Source: JAJVID01 sp963743425 (GTDB lineage: Bacteria; Acidobacteriota; Blastocatellia; RBC074). From it: a DNA stretch of 64,000 nt. The notes under the pieces were generated by a model. The model worked only from the letters and a program-made list of their open reading frames with translations, did no database searches and was not told the origin of the DNA. The position numbers and the translations under genes are program-made. The DNA lies in assembly GCA_963743425.1 (NCBI GenBank), contig CAVUPU010000007.1:62001-126000 (forward strand), in the 5' to 3' direction. Below are positions 1-10,448 of the stretch, piece by piece (the first letter of the stretch is position 1; each line of letters begins with the position of its first letter).

Positions 1-27
1 TGAGCGTCATTACCGCGAGCGGCGCCG

Positions 28-100
28 ATCAGTACCGCGAGCGCGGCTCGATCAATGGCTGACTGACTGGGTCGCGCTCGCTACCGCTCGCGGTACTGAT
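28..100. repeat. REP-like palindrome, truncated left arm
   Basis: Two inverted arms of the atcagtaccgcgagcgg family face each other; the right arm (75-100) is full and the left arm (28-43) is shortened. A further degenerate piece lies at 11-23. The rest of 1-221 holds no gene I can support. The same family recurs at 15910, 17497 and 40619. Confidence 0.8.
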
Positions 101-221
101 TTTTTCGCAAGGGGCGGCTCGCTCATACGTTCTTCCCAACGAAGGTAAAATGATCTCGGTCATCGCCCCCACGTTGTCTATGGATTGTTTAACGGCTAGC
201 TCAGGAAAGGAATCTTGGCCA

Positions 222-3200
222 ATGAAAACCACAATTGTTCACTTCAAAAATTCTCCGCCGCGGTCGTTCATCCTGTTGTGTCTGGCGCTTCTGCTCCTGC
301 CCTTCGCGATAGAATCCGACGCGAGCGGGCAGAGGAGACGTCCTATAATCAGAGTCTCCGGAGAAAGCTCCGGACTGGTCTTCCGTTTGAGCGAAGCTCA
401 GGACGAAGCCCAGCGGCAAACACAACCGCAGATCGCCAGACCGGCGACCGAGCCGCTCTCCGACGAAGCCACTCAGAACCTGCTCAAACGGCTGCCGCCG
501 ATCAAGGTCGAAGGCGATGACCAGAAAGATTTCGCGCTGCGCGACCGTTCGCTGCCCGCGCCCCGCACGGGTCAGACTATCAGCGAGGCCTTTCCGCCGG
601 CGAGCGGCGCGGGACAACCCGAACAGGTCGCGTCAGGCCCGCTCGAAGTCCTGCGCGTCTCGCCGGAAGGCGACGTGCCGATCGCGCCGCATCTGAGCGT
701 CACATTCTCGCAGCCGATGGTCGCCGTCACGTCGAATGAAGATTTGAGCGCCGCGCAGGTTCCAGTCAAAATCTCGCCGCAACCGCAAGGCAAATGGCGA
801 TGGCTTGGGACAAAGACTCTATTGTTCGAGCCGGCGGTTCGCTTCCCGATGGCGACCAATTACTCGGTGGAAATTCCCGCCGGAACGAAATCGGCCACGG
901 GCGGCGCGCTCGGCGCGGCGAAGCGATGGACGTTCTCGACGACGCCGCCTCAGGTCAAATCGAGTTGGCCGACCGGCGGCCCGCATTCGCGCAATCCGCT
1001 CTTCTTCATCGAATTCGATCAGCGCATCGAACCCGACTCGATGCTCAAAAAGATCCGCCTGAGCGCGTCGGGCCGCGTGTGGACGTTGCGGCTGGCGACC
1101 GCCGGCGAGATCGAGGCCGACGAGAACGTCAACCGGATGGTCAAAGCCGCGAATAAAGATTGCTGGATCGCTTTCCGCGCCGTCGCAGACGATCCGCAGA
1201 ACCCCTTGCTGACGAGCGCGACCTACGCTTACACGGTCGAATCGGGCGCGCCTTCAGCCGAAGGCCCTCGCGTGACGGCCAGCGGCCAGTCATTCCAATT
1301 TTCGACATACGGCCCGCTCCTCGTGAAGAGCCATCGCTGCGGGTATGACAACAACTGCCCGCCGGGGACGCCCTGGATGATCGAGTTCAATAATTCGCTC
1401 GACTTGAATGCTTTCGACAAAGCGCAGATTCGTGTCACTCCCGAATTGCCGGGAATGAAAGTGAACAATTACAGCAATTGGATAAACATTGAAGGCGCGT
1501 CGAAAGGCCGCACGGTTTACACCGTCACGCTCGACACTTCGATCCGCGACACCTACGGGCAAACGCTGGGCGAAAACAAGACGCTGACCTTCAGAGTTGG
1601 CGACGCATTTCCCAATCTGGCCGCGACCGCCGAAGGTCTGGCCGTGCTCGACCCATACAGCCAGCCGAAATTTTCAATCTTCAGTGTCAATCACGGGCAA
1701 CTGAAAGTCAGCCTTTACGAAGTGGCTCCCGAGCACTGGAGCCAATACGCGGCTTTCATGCGCGAAGCGCAGCAGTACGGTTATCGCCGCGGCCAACGTG
1801 GCCGGACGCATGCCGCCGATCGGGCGATTGATCTCTTCGAAGGTCATTGACGTGGCGAAGAAGCAGGACGAACTTGCCGAGACGCCGATCGATCTGAAAC
1901 CCGCGCTCAACGAAGGTTTAGGTCACGTCATCGTAGACGTCGAAGCCGTTCAGCCGCCGCGCAACGAATGGGAGCGACGTTCGCTGCAAGTCTGGATTCA
2001 GGCGACGAACATCGGCCTCGACGCCTTTGTCGATCAATCGAACCTGATTGGCTGGGCCACTTCGCTCAAAGACGGAAAGCCTCTAGGCAATATCGAAATG
2101 GCGATTGCGACTTACAAAGCCGTCGAGCAAATGGACGCCAAAACGGATACGAATGGACTGGCGGGTTTTACGCTCTCGAATGGCCCGGGCAAGAAGATGC
2201 TTATCGCGCGAAACGGCAAGGATGTAGCCTTCCTGCCCGAAGACTTGAGCTGGTGGGACGACGGCAATTACAGCGGATGGCGGAAGCAAGTTGCCGGCGA
2301 TATGTTGCGCTGGCACGTCTTCGACGACCGCGGAATGTATCGTCCCGGCGAAGAGGTTCACATCAAAGGCTGGCTGCGCGGCGTCGGCGCAGGGCCGAAA
2401 GGCGATGTGACGACGGCGACGGGCGCGACCGGCGTGAATTACATTTTGAGAGATTCGCGCGGCAACGAGATTTTGAAAGGCTCGGCTCGCGTCAACGCGT
2501 TGGGCGGGTTCGACGCCGCTTTCAAGCTCCCGCCGACGATGAATCTCGGACAGGCCTATCTGATGTTGAAAGCCGAAGGCGGTTTAGCCGCTCAACGCAA
2601 CGAACATAATCACCTGATCCGCGTGCAGGAATTCCGCCGCCCTGAATACGAGGTCAAAACGACCGCGAGCGAAGGCCCGCATTTCGTCCGCGACCACGCC
2701 ACGCTGACGGTCGCGGCGAATTATTACGCAGGCGGCGGTCTGTCCGATTCCGAAGTCCGATGGCATGTGAGCGCCACGCCCACGAACTTCACACCGCCCA
2801 ATCGCGGCGATTTCACTTTCGGCAAATGGACTCCCTGGTGGGAGTATCACGGCTATCAAGCCGCCGCCGCGAACAGCAAGGAATTCACCGGTCGCACGGA
2901 CGCTTCGGGCAAGCACCGTCTGCGAATCGATTTCGATTCGGTCACGCCGCCTCGCGCGACTTCGGTCACGGCCACGGCGAACGTGCAGGATGTCAATCGG
3001 CAGAGCGTCGGATCTTCATTCAACTTCCTCGTTCACCCCGCCGACCTCTACGTCGGATTGCGAACCCAACGCTGGTTCGTGCAGAAGGGCGAGCCGCTCG
3101 TCGTCGAATCGATCGTCACCGACCTGGATGGCAAGGCCGTCGCCAACCGCGAGATCAGGATGCGCGCCGCGTTGATTGATTGGAGCTACGACAAGGGCGA

Positions 3201-6200
3201 ATGGAAGGAGCGCGAGACCGATCCGCAGGAGTGCGTGATCAAATCGGGCGCTAACGCCACGCAATGCCGATTCGAGACGCGCGAAGGCGGGCGCTACCGC
3301 ATCACCGCGCGAATCTATGACGACCGCGAACGCCCGAACGAGACCGAATTGACGTTGTGGGTGGCCGGGGGCAAACAGCCGCCGCAGCGCGATCTGGCGC
3401 AAGAGAAGGTCGAGCTGATCCCGAGCGGCAAAGAGTACAAAGTGGGCGACACCGCCGAGATTCTCGTTCAATCGCCGTTCTTCCCGGCGGAAGGCGTCCT
3501 GACGTTGCGCCGTTCGGGACTCGTGACGAGCGAGCGGTTCACGATGAATTCCGCGTCACACACGTTGAAGATTCCGATCAAGGAAGAGTACCTGCCGAAC
3601 ATTCACGTCCAGGTCGATCTGGTCGGCGCTTCGTCACGACCGGACGACGAAGGCAAGCCCGATCCGAAGCTGCCGAAGCGACCGGCCTTCGCTACAGGAA
3701 CGATCAACCTTTCGATCCCGCCGGCGACGCGCAAGCTGACGATTGCGGCGACGCCGCGCGACAAAGAGCTTGAGCCGGGCGGCGAGACCACGGTTGATGT
3801 CGATTTGCGCGACGCCGCAGGCAAGCCCGCGCAGAACGCCGAGGTCGCGCTGGTCGTGGTTGATGAGTCGGTGCTGGCTTTGACGGGCTACAAGCTCGCC
3901 GATCCGCTCGACACCTTTTATTTCCAGCGCGGCAATGATGTCAGGAATCATCATTTGCGGGAGAGGGTGCAGCTTGCCAAAGCGGATGCGTTGATCAGCC
4001 AGATGAGGCAACCGCAAGGAGGTGGCGGCGGAAATTCGAGCTTAAAATATAGCGCTCGGACTGGGGGCATAAGGCCGGCGGCGGAACCGACACCACCACC
4101 GCCATCGGCCACGCCTGCGCCGAAGTTGGCGATGCAGGAACTGGCGGTGATGGCTAGTAGCGATAGAAGTGAAGACACGCCGATTCAAACACGCATTGAC
4201 TTCAACGCCCTCGCCTTCTTCGCCGCCTCGCTTCCGACCGATGCCAACGGACGCGCCAGCGTCAAAGTCAAACTGCCCGACAACCTGACGCGCTATCGCG
4301 TGATGGCCGTCGCCGTCGCGGGTGAGAAACAATTCGGCGTCGGCGAATCCGCGATCACTGCGCGATTGCCGGTAATGGCCAGGCCAAGCGCTCCGCGATT
4401 CCTCAACTTCGGCGACAAGGTCGAATTGCCGGTCGTCGTGCAGAACCAGACCGACCAGCCGTTGAAGGTTGATGTAGCGATGCGCGCGGCAAATGCGGAG
4501 TTCGTAGTCCCGCCTTCAGGCGGAATCGGCTCGGTGAATCAGCCCCTTCCGCCTAAAGGCGGGACTACAAACGCAGGTCTCCGCGTCACCGTGCCTGCCA
4601 ACGACCGCGTTGAAGTTCGCTTCCCGGCGACAACGACGAAGCCTGGCACGGCTCGATTCCAGATCGCGGCGGCGAGCGGCAAGTGGGCCGATGCGGCCGA
4701 GGTCAGTCTGCCGGTGTGGACTCCGGCCACGACCGAGGCCTTTGCGACCTACGGCGAAGTTGACGCGGGCGCGATCATTCAACCGGTCAAGGCTCCGTCA
4801 GACGCGTTCAAACAGTTTGGCGGGCTGGAGGTCACGACCTCGTCGACGCAACTCCAGGCGTTGACCGATGCGGTGATCTATCTGACTCAGTACCCGTATG
4901 AATGCGCCGAGCAGATTGCGTCGCGCGTGCTGGCAATCGCGGCTTTGCGCGACGTGCTCGGAGCCTTCGACGCAAAGGGGTTGCCGAAAGCAGATGAGCT
5001 GATCGCCGCCGTTGACCGCGACCTCAAAAGGTTGCAGGGGATGCAGAGTCCAAACGGCGGCTTCGGCTTCTGGCGGCGGGACAGCGAGACCTGGCCTTAT
5101 CTGAGTATTCACGTGGCGCACGCCTTGCAACGCGCAAAGGAGAAAGGTTTCAATACGCCTCCCGAAATGCTCGAACGGTCGAGAGGCTACCTGCGCGGCA
5201 TCGAAGGACACATTCCACACTGGTACAGCGCCGAATCACGACGCGCGCTCATCGCTTACGCGCTCTACGCGCGCAACCGGATGGGCGACCGCGACGCGGC
5301 AAAGGCGCGCTCGCTGATCGCTTCGGCGGGAGGAGTGGATAAGCTTTCGCTCGAAGCCCTGGGCTGGTTGATGCCTGTACTGTCGGGCGACGCAAATTCG
5401 CTCGCGGCGATTCGCCTCCATCTGAACAACCGCGTCGAAGAGACCGCCGCCGGGGCCCATTTCACGACCTCGTACAAAGACGGCGCGCAAGTGATGCTCC
5501 ATTCCGACCGGCGCGCAGATGGGATCATTCTCGAATCGTTGATCGGCGACAGTCCGACGAGCGATCTGATCCCGAAGATCGTTCGCGGCCTGCTAGGACA
5601 TCGCAAGGCGGGGCGCTGGACGAACACGCAGGAGAACTGCTTCGTGCTGCTGGCGCTCGACCGCTACTTCGAGGTCTACGAAAAGGCCACGCCCGATTTC
5701 GTGGCTCGCGCGTGGTTGGGCGACGCCTTCGCCGGAGGCCACGAATTCCGAGGCCGCACCACCGACCGCCATCAGATCAACGTGCCGATGAGCTATTTGA
5801 TGGCGCAGAACGGCGCGCAGAATCTGATCCTGAGCAAAGAAGGCGCGGGACGGCTCTACTATCGCATCGGAATGAATTACTCGCCGACCAGCTTGCAGCT
5901 CAAACCCGCCGACTACGGCTTCACCGTCACGCGCACATACGAAGCGATTGACAACCCGAACGACGTGCGCCGCCAGGAGGACGGGACGTGGCGGATCAAG
6001 GCGGGCGCGCAAGTCCGCGTGCGTTTGACGATGGTGGCGACCGCGCGCCGCTATCACGTGGCGCTGGTCGATCCGCTGCCCGCCGGTTTCGAGACGCTCA
6101 ACCCCGAGCTGGCGATCACGGGTCGCATCCAGCAAGACCCGAACGATCAGTCGCCGAGCAATTGGCGCCGATACTGGTGGCGTCAATGGTTCGAGCATCA

Positions 6201-6384
6201 GAACATGCGCGACGAACGGGTCGAAGCCTTCACTTCACTGTTGTGGGAAGGCGTCTACAACTATTCTTATGTGGCGCGGGCGACGACGCCCGGCGTGTTC
6301 ATCGTTCCGCCGTCGAAAGCCGAGGAGATGTACCATCCGGAGACCTTCGGACGCGGGGCGAGCGATCGCGTGGTAGTGGAGTAA
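222..6384 (+). CDS. Bacterial alpha-2-macroglobulin family protein (reading frame broken near 1785-1795)
   Basis: Large secreted protease-trapping protein of about 2050 residues. The ATG at 222 follows an aggaaagg ribosome site and opens a signal peptide with the core FILLCLALLLLPFAI. The N-terminal part reads in one frame to about 1790; the rest (macroglobulin domains, bait region, thioester domain, C-terminal receptor-binding-like region) reads one base further on to 6384. The two halves join naturally (…YGY / AANVAGRMPPIG…), so one extra base near 1785-1795 splits a single gene. The thioester motif CAEQ is at 4903-4914, within YPYECAEQ. Family knowledge: bacterial members are periplasmic or envelope defence proteins, often next to penicillin-binding protein 1C, which is not seen here. 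An in-frame palindrome at 4504-4568 adds a proline/glycine-rich peptide. Whether the break is real or an assembly error cannot be told. Confidence 0.85.
4504..4568. repeat. GTAGTCCCGCC palindrome inside the alpha-2-macroglobulin gene
   Basis: Arms gtagtcccgccttcaggcgg (4504-4523) and ccgcctaaaggcgggactac (4549-4568) are inverted with one mismatch. The element is translated in frame as VVPPSGG … PPKGGTTN. An intergenic copy of the same family is at 12893-12954. Confidence 0.85.
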
Positions 6385-6395
6385 TGTAAATTGCG

Positions 6396-6483
6396 CCTGG
6401 GTACGCATCGCTTCCAGCGTGCGAGGTTCCAATCAATGTACGAGTGATGGAACCTCGCACGCTGGAAGCGATGCGTACCCAGG
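6396..6483. repeat. 36-bp perfect inverted repeat
   Basis: Arms at 6396-6431 and 6448-6483 are perfect complements (outer end cctgggtacgcatcgc) with a 16-base loop. It lies between the alpha-2-macroglobulin stop and the next gene. The transcript would form a very strong hairpin and may end transcription, but no T-run follows. Confidence 0.85.
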
Positions 6484-6505
6484 GATTTTCCAAAGGAGGC
6501 AGACA

Positions 6506-7027
6506 ATGTGTTTGAAAAAGATCGCATTCAGCGTTTTTCTTCTTTGCGCGTTCGCCGCGACAGCGACGGCCCAGAACCAAACCATTGAATACGGAAGCGC
6601 CGATGAATTGAAGGATGTCGAAAAGATATTCGTGGACACGAAAGAGGATATGGTCGTCCGAGACGACATCATAGCGGAGATTCGCAAAAATCTGCTCGCA
6701 GTCAAACGCGACCTGAAGATCGTCTCGAAACCTGAAGAATCGGATATCCACCTGCGGTTCTACTACGAAACGCAGAGCGCTCATGGCGGGAACTATCCGG
6801 GAGGGACGATTTTGAAGGAGCCGGTCGGAACGGTGGTGAAGATTCTCAGCAAAGACCGCATGCGGCTCTTGATGAGCTATAGCGCCCGTCGCACCTACGG
6901 TGGGGTCATAGTCGGTTTGGGGATACGCAAACCAGAGATCGTATTTGCGCGCGAATTCGCGAAAGCATATCTGGCCGCCAATTCCCCGAAGCAGGGGCAA
7001 CCAATTCGGCATTTATCAAGCCGTTAA
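6506..7027 (+). CDS. Small secreted protein of unknown function
   Basis: A 173-residue protein. I chose the ATG at 6506 because it follows an aaaggagg site with good spacing and opens a signal peptide (KKIAFSVFLLCAFAATATA, predicted cleavage after AQ). Upstream in-frame codons lie inside the inverted repeat and are unlikely to be translated. The mature part is charged and includes a VEKIFVDTKED segment; no named family is recognised. A C-terminal basic tail follows EFAKAYLAANSP. It is transcribed in the same direction as the alpha-2-macroglobulin gene, but the hairpin at 6396-6483 separates them. Confidence 0.7.
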   Translation: MCLKKIAFSVFLLCAFAATATAQNQTIEYGSADELKDVEKIFVDTKEDMVVRDDIIAEIRKNLLAVKRDLKIVSKPEESDIHLRFYYETQSAHGGNYPGGTILKEPVGTVVKILSKDRMRLLMSYSARRTYGGVIVGLGIRKPEIVFAREFAKAYLAANSPKQGQPIRHLSSR

Positions 7028-7191
7028 ATTTGAATCCGCGCGCATCAGCGCATCTCAATTGGCCGCAGACGCCAGCAACGAAGTTTGGCGTTTGCGGCCA
7101 ATGCTTGTCTAGCGGGCGTTTGCGCTGTTACTCTTGGCGCATCGCATCACTCGCAAAGCGGAAATGGCGGCGTTGTCGAAGAGGTCTTGAA

Positions 7192-8451
7192 ATGATTGAG
7201 AGCATCCTGATCAAAAACTTTCGTGGGATACAGACGGGGCAGATAGATCGCTTCAGAAAATTCAATCTGCTTGTAGGGCCGAATAATTCAGGCAAGTCAG
7301 CGGTATTGGAGGCGCTTTATCTTACCGCCACCGCCAATCGTAAGGCCCGGTTGACTGAACAGCCAACCAGATTGAGTTGTGATGGACGGGTATCGGAAAG
7401 AGATTTTCTAGGTGATGACCCAATGGCGCGAGTTTTGGCTAGACATAATTATGCAGAGCTTCCACCCGATTTAAGTAGCAGTCAAAATATGCTTAGCTTA
7501 GCTAATAGCAGTCCATCAGCGCCATTGCCAAGCTTTGATATTAACTTTGAAGCTCGGCCTACGAAGGATGAACCTTATCCTTTCGGTCTTTTTAGCTTTA
7601 AAGAGGGTGACAGCGTTGAGTCTGAACAGAAGGCGCGGGAACAAGAGTATCTTGGTTTGGCGCAGAGGTTAGTGAAGGAAGATATTGAAGCCTTGCAGGG
7701 AGGACAGGTGACCTATTGCTGGGCTACTGACTTAACTTACTACCAAAGCGGTAGCGCGGTTTGGGTAGTGAAAGACCAGCAGCCTTCGTCACGACATGCG
7801 CTCTTTTATGATGTCTCCACTACGTTGAGCCATCTTCCGATGAGTTTCTTTCGAAAGATGATCGTAACTGTTCCGGGTTGGTCGCAAAAAATTGCTGGCG
7901 CGTTCAGGCAGGTGATCGGAGTGGACGCCTCGTTCAATGTGCAATTCCTGCCTACCGATCAAAAACAGAAATGGGTGCAAGGCTGGATTGCCCCGGAGAA
8001 CCAAATTGCTTTGACTGTTGACAGCTATGGTGATGGCGCGCGCACGGTCTTCAAAGTGCTAACGCCGCTGCTTGCGCTGGCGCAGGTGGCAGAAAAGAAG
8101 CATCCGGGTTTATTCATTTGGGAAGAACCGGAGTTATTCCAGAATCCACGCACCTTAGGTCAATTGCTATCGGAAGTCGCAGCGTTGATGAAGAGCAAAC
8201 CGATGCAGCTTTTCATTGCAACCCAAAGTCTTGAAGTCGTAGCGAATTTCACGGCGATGGTTCAGGAAGGGAAGATCAAGCGTAATGATCTGATGGTCTT
8301 CCGGCTTGGCTTGCATGAGGGCAAGCTGTCTTCGTCCTGGTTTAATGCCGATAACCTGACGGCCTGGTTGGAAGAAGGTCTCGATCCGCGCGTGTGGGGC
8401 GATTTCAAATCGCCGCTGCAATTCAGCTTTCGCGAGGAAGGAGAGCAATGA
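7192..8451 (+). CDS. AAA/ABC-type ATPase of an OLD-like two-gene cassette
   Basis: A 419-residue ATPase. The start at 7192 (MIESILIKNFRGIQ) gives the usual N-terminus of SMC/RecF/OLD-like ATPases; the longer upstream reading lacks support. Walker A is GPNNSGKS (residues 29-36), Walker B is LFIWEEPELF (around 307-316) and LFIATQS follows as the switch region. The protein ends without a fused TOPRIM domain; that role probably falls to the next gene, whose ATG overlaps this stop (ATGA at 8448-8451), so the two are translationally coupled. Family knowledge: paired ATPase and TOPRIM-like genes occur in anti-phage systems (OLD, Gabija GajA, PARIS AriA/AriB). No UvrD-like helicase is present, so it is not Gabija. 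Base composition is visibly AT-richer than its neighbours, which suggests transfer. Confidence 0.8.
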   Translation: MIESILIKNFRGIQTGQIDRFRKFNLLVGPNNSGKSAVLEALYLTATANRKARLTEQPTRLSCDGRVSERDFLGDDPMARVLARHNYAELPPDLSSSQNMLSLANSSPSAPLPSFDINFEARPTKDEPYPFGLFSFKEGDSVESEQKAREQEYLGLAQRLVKEDIEALQGGQVTYCWATDLTYYQSGSAVWVVKDQQPSSRHALFYDVSTTLSHLPMSFFRKMIVTVPGWSQKIAGAFRQVIGVDASFNVQFLPTDQKQKWVQGWIAPENQIALTVDSYGDGARTVFKVLTPLLALAQVAEKKHPGLFIWEEPELFQNPRTLGQLLSEVAALMKSKPMQLFIATQSLEVVANFTAMVQEGKIKRNDLMVFRLGLHEGKLSSSWFNADNLTAWLEEGLDPRVWGDFKSPLQFSFREEGEQ

Positions 8452-9173
8452 CGATCCCCCATTTCTTTGTTGAAGGAAACACCGAAACCAAGGTCCTGGA
8501 AAAACTGAAGTTGATTGATCCTGTCACGATAAGGCAGGAGCCAGGCGGCAAGGACGACATCAACAAACGAATAATTGATGTGCTAGGCCCAAGGCTCGGA
8601 GCCGAACCGATACGTTGTCTGGTGATGCGTGATCTGGATTCACACGATGGAGAAACAGTTGATGGCATCAAGAGCAGCGTTGAACAGGCGCTGCGAAGGT
8701 TGTTCGATGAGCGCGGTTTCGCCTCTCAGAACGTGTCGTTAAGCCCTCACCAGCACCACAAGAACGTTTACGTTTTTCAGGAGGTCAACCCAAACATCAA
8801 AGTTGCGCTGCATATTGCGATCCACCGTTGCCTGAGCCATTTCATAAAATCCACCCTGGACGATTACGTGCTGAATCTTGCCTTGCGCGAGAATACAGCC
8901 GAGTCGTTTCTTCAAAAGAACCGTAAGCGCAATTGGACTATCGCCGCGGAAGCCTTGGTCAACAAGGTGAAACAGGAAATACCCGCCCTGCTACAGAAGA
9001 ATGGAATTCCGCCACTCGGAGAGGCTAAAGATTACGTGCGGTTTTACTTGGCTGTCCTGCAGATGCATACTTCGCCCCCTGTTTTTGCGGAGAGAACGCT
9101 GGCGCACGCGCGGAAAAGTGACATTCAGGAAGTATTTCGCTCCGTTATTGGCCGCTGCTCAGTTTTTGAGTGA
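8448..9173 (+). CDS. TOPRIM-like (DUF4435/DUF3226-type) partner of the ATPase
   Basis: A 241-residue protein starting at the ATG that overlaps the previous stop. The N-terminus HFFVEGNTETKVLEKL carries the conserved Glu typical of TOPRIM folds, and MRDLDSHDG at about residues 63-71 provides the paired acidic residues; both fit a metal-dependent nuclease or topoisomerase-primase fold. The rest is helical and unassigned. Coupling to the ATPase suggests the two proteins form one complex, by analogy with AriA/AriB or split OLD systems. The 3' end overlaps the oppositely oriented larC by 15 bases. The fold call is from motifs only; a structure prediction would be decisive. Confidence 0.6.
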   Translation: MTIPHFFVEGNTETKVLEKLKLIDPVTIRQEPGGKDDINKRIIDVLGPRLGAEPIRCLVMRDLDSHDGETVDGIKSSVEQALRRLFDERGFASQNVSLSPHQHHKNVYVFQEVNPNIKVALHIAIHRCLSHFIKSTLDDYVLNLALRENTAESFLQKNRKRNWTIAAEALVNKVKQEIPALLQKNGIPPLGEAKDYVRFYLAVLQMHTSPPVFAERTLAHARKSDIQEVFRSVIGRCSVFE

Positions 9174-10433
9174 TGATCCCGTGACGGCATAAGCTTTCAG
9201 CGCCGCCGTCTGCGCGTCACGCAATCCGATCCCGTTCTTCTCAGCCGCAATGCGACAATCTTCAAATTCGGGCGAGGCGTTCATCACCCGCCCATCCCGC
9301 GCCCGCGAGACTTTGATCCTGATCGGCCCGTATTCGGTTTCGACCTTGACGAACTCCCGCGTCAAAACCTTGCGCTGTTCATTTCTGTAGCGCACGCCGA
9401 GTGTGGTCGTTTCACGGAAGATCAGGTCGCACATCCGCTCGCGGTCTGGCGGGCTGCAGAGCAGCGTCAGGAGCACGCCGGGACGATTCTTTTTCATTTG
9501 TACTGGCGTGTAGAAGATGTCGAGCGCGCCTGTGGCCAGGGCCTTCTCCATCAGGTATCCGAAAACCTGCGCGCTCAGATCGTCAATGTTGGCTTCGATG
9601 ACTGTCACAGTGGTTGGCGTGCGGTCTGCGTCCTCTTCCAGCTCGCCAATGATGGCGCGCAGCGCGTTCGGGAACTTCGGATAATCGCGCGTCCCGGCGC
9701 CGTAGCCGATCTTTTCGATCTTCATCATCGGCAGCGGGCCGTAGCTCTCGGCCAGAGTCGAAATGATCGCCGCGCCGGTCGGCGTGACCAGTTCGCCCTC
9801 GACGTCTTTTGAATAGATCGGGACGCCTTTCAACAGTTCGGTTGTGGCTGGACCGGGAACAGGGTAAGTTCCGTGCGAGCATTGGAACGCGCCCGATCCG
9901 ACGTGCAGCGGCGACGAGATGATACGCTCGATCTTCAAGGCGTCGAACGCGACGCAGGCGCCGACGATGTCGACGATCGAATCAATCGCGCCGACTTCGT
10001 GAAAGTGAACCGCCTCGATCGGGATGTTGTGGATTTTCGCCTCGGCCTCGCCTATGCGTTGGAAGATCGTCTGCGCGCGTCCCTTGACCTGCTCGCTCAG
10101 GCTTGATGACGAGATGATCTGTTTGATCTCCGAGAGCGCCCGATGATGGAATTGCGGATTGCAGATTACAGATTGCGGATTAAGCTCGTGCGAATGTTCA
10201 TAGTTGTGATGATGCTCGTGCGAGTGAGGCTCGCCGGTCAGATGAACATCGAACTTCGCCGCCGAAATCCCGCTGCGGTCAACGCGCTTCAGGCTCAGCT
10301 CGTACCCTTCGACGCCGAGTTTCAGCAACTCGCTACGCAGCAGTTCGAAATCGAGTCCGCAATCGAGCATCGCGCCGACGAGCATGTCGCCGCTCGCGCC
10401 GGCGAAACAATCCAGATAAAGCGTTCTTGTCAT
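9159..10433 (-). CDS. larC: Nickel-pincer cofactor biosynthesis protein LarC
   Basis: A 424-residue protein matching LarC (formerly DUF111), the CTP-dependent nickel insertase that makes the nickel-pincer nucleotide cofactor of lactate racemase and related enzymes. The N-terminus LYLDCFAGASGDMLVGAML is diagnostic. A histidine-rich loop (HSHEHHHNYEHSHE) near residue 75 fits nickel binding. The reading frame is single, unlike the LarC1/LarC2 frameshift of lactobacilli. The loop is lengthened by a peptide (ELNPQSVICNPQ) encoded by heptamer repeats at 10150-10182. No larB, larE or larA lies nearby, so the client enzyme must be elsewhere. A mobile element (10449-10737) sits 15 bases upstream of the start and probably displaced the native promoter. 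Confidence 0.9.
   Translation of the reverse strand: MTRTLYLDCFAGASGDMLVGAMLDCGLDFELLRSELLKLGVEGYELSLKRVDRSGISAAKFDVHLTGEPHSHEHHHNYEHSHELNPQSVICNPQFHHRALSEIKQIISSSSLSEQVKGRAQTIFQRIGEAEAKIHNIPIEAVHFHEVGAIDSIVDIVGACVAFDALKIERIISSPLHVGSGAFQCSHGTYPVPGPATTELLKGVPIYSKDVEGELVTPTGAAIISTLAESYGPLPMMKIEKIGYGAGTRDYPKFPNALRAIIGELEEDADRTPTTVTVIEANIDDLSAQVFGYLMEKALATGALDIFYTPVQMKKNRPGVLLTLLCSPPDRERMCDLIFRETTTLGVRYRNEQRKVLTREFVKVETEYGPIRIKVSRARDGRVMNASPEFEDCRIAAEKNGIGLRDAQTAALKAYAVTGSSLKN
10150..10182. repeat. Heptamer (TGCGGAT-type) repeat inside larC
   Basis: Degenerate tandem copies of attgcgg/attgcag lie inside larC next to its His-rich loop. The same unit forms intergenic arrays at 29262-29390 and 50636-50738. 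Confidence 0.55.
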
Positions 10434-10448
10434 GCCTCAATTCTACAC

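Noticed and set aside
28..100. End of an upstream gene or a promoter operator
   Set aside because: The sequence is explained by the REP-like palindrome family; no ORF continues in from the window edge.
7192..9173. Gabija defence system
   Set aside because: The ATPase has no fused TOPRIM domain and there is no UvrD-like helicase; only a looser ATPase/TOPRIM analogy is supported.
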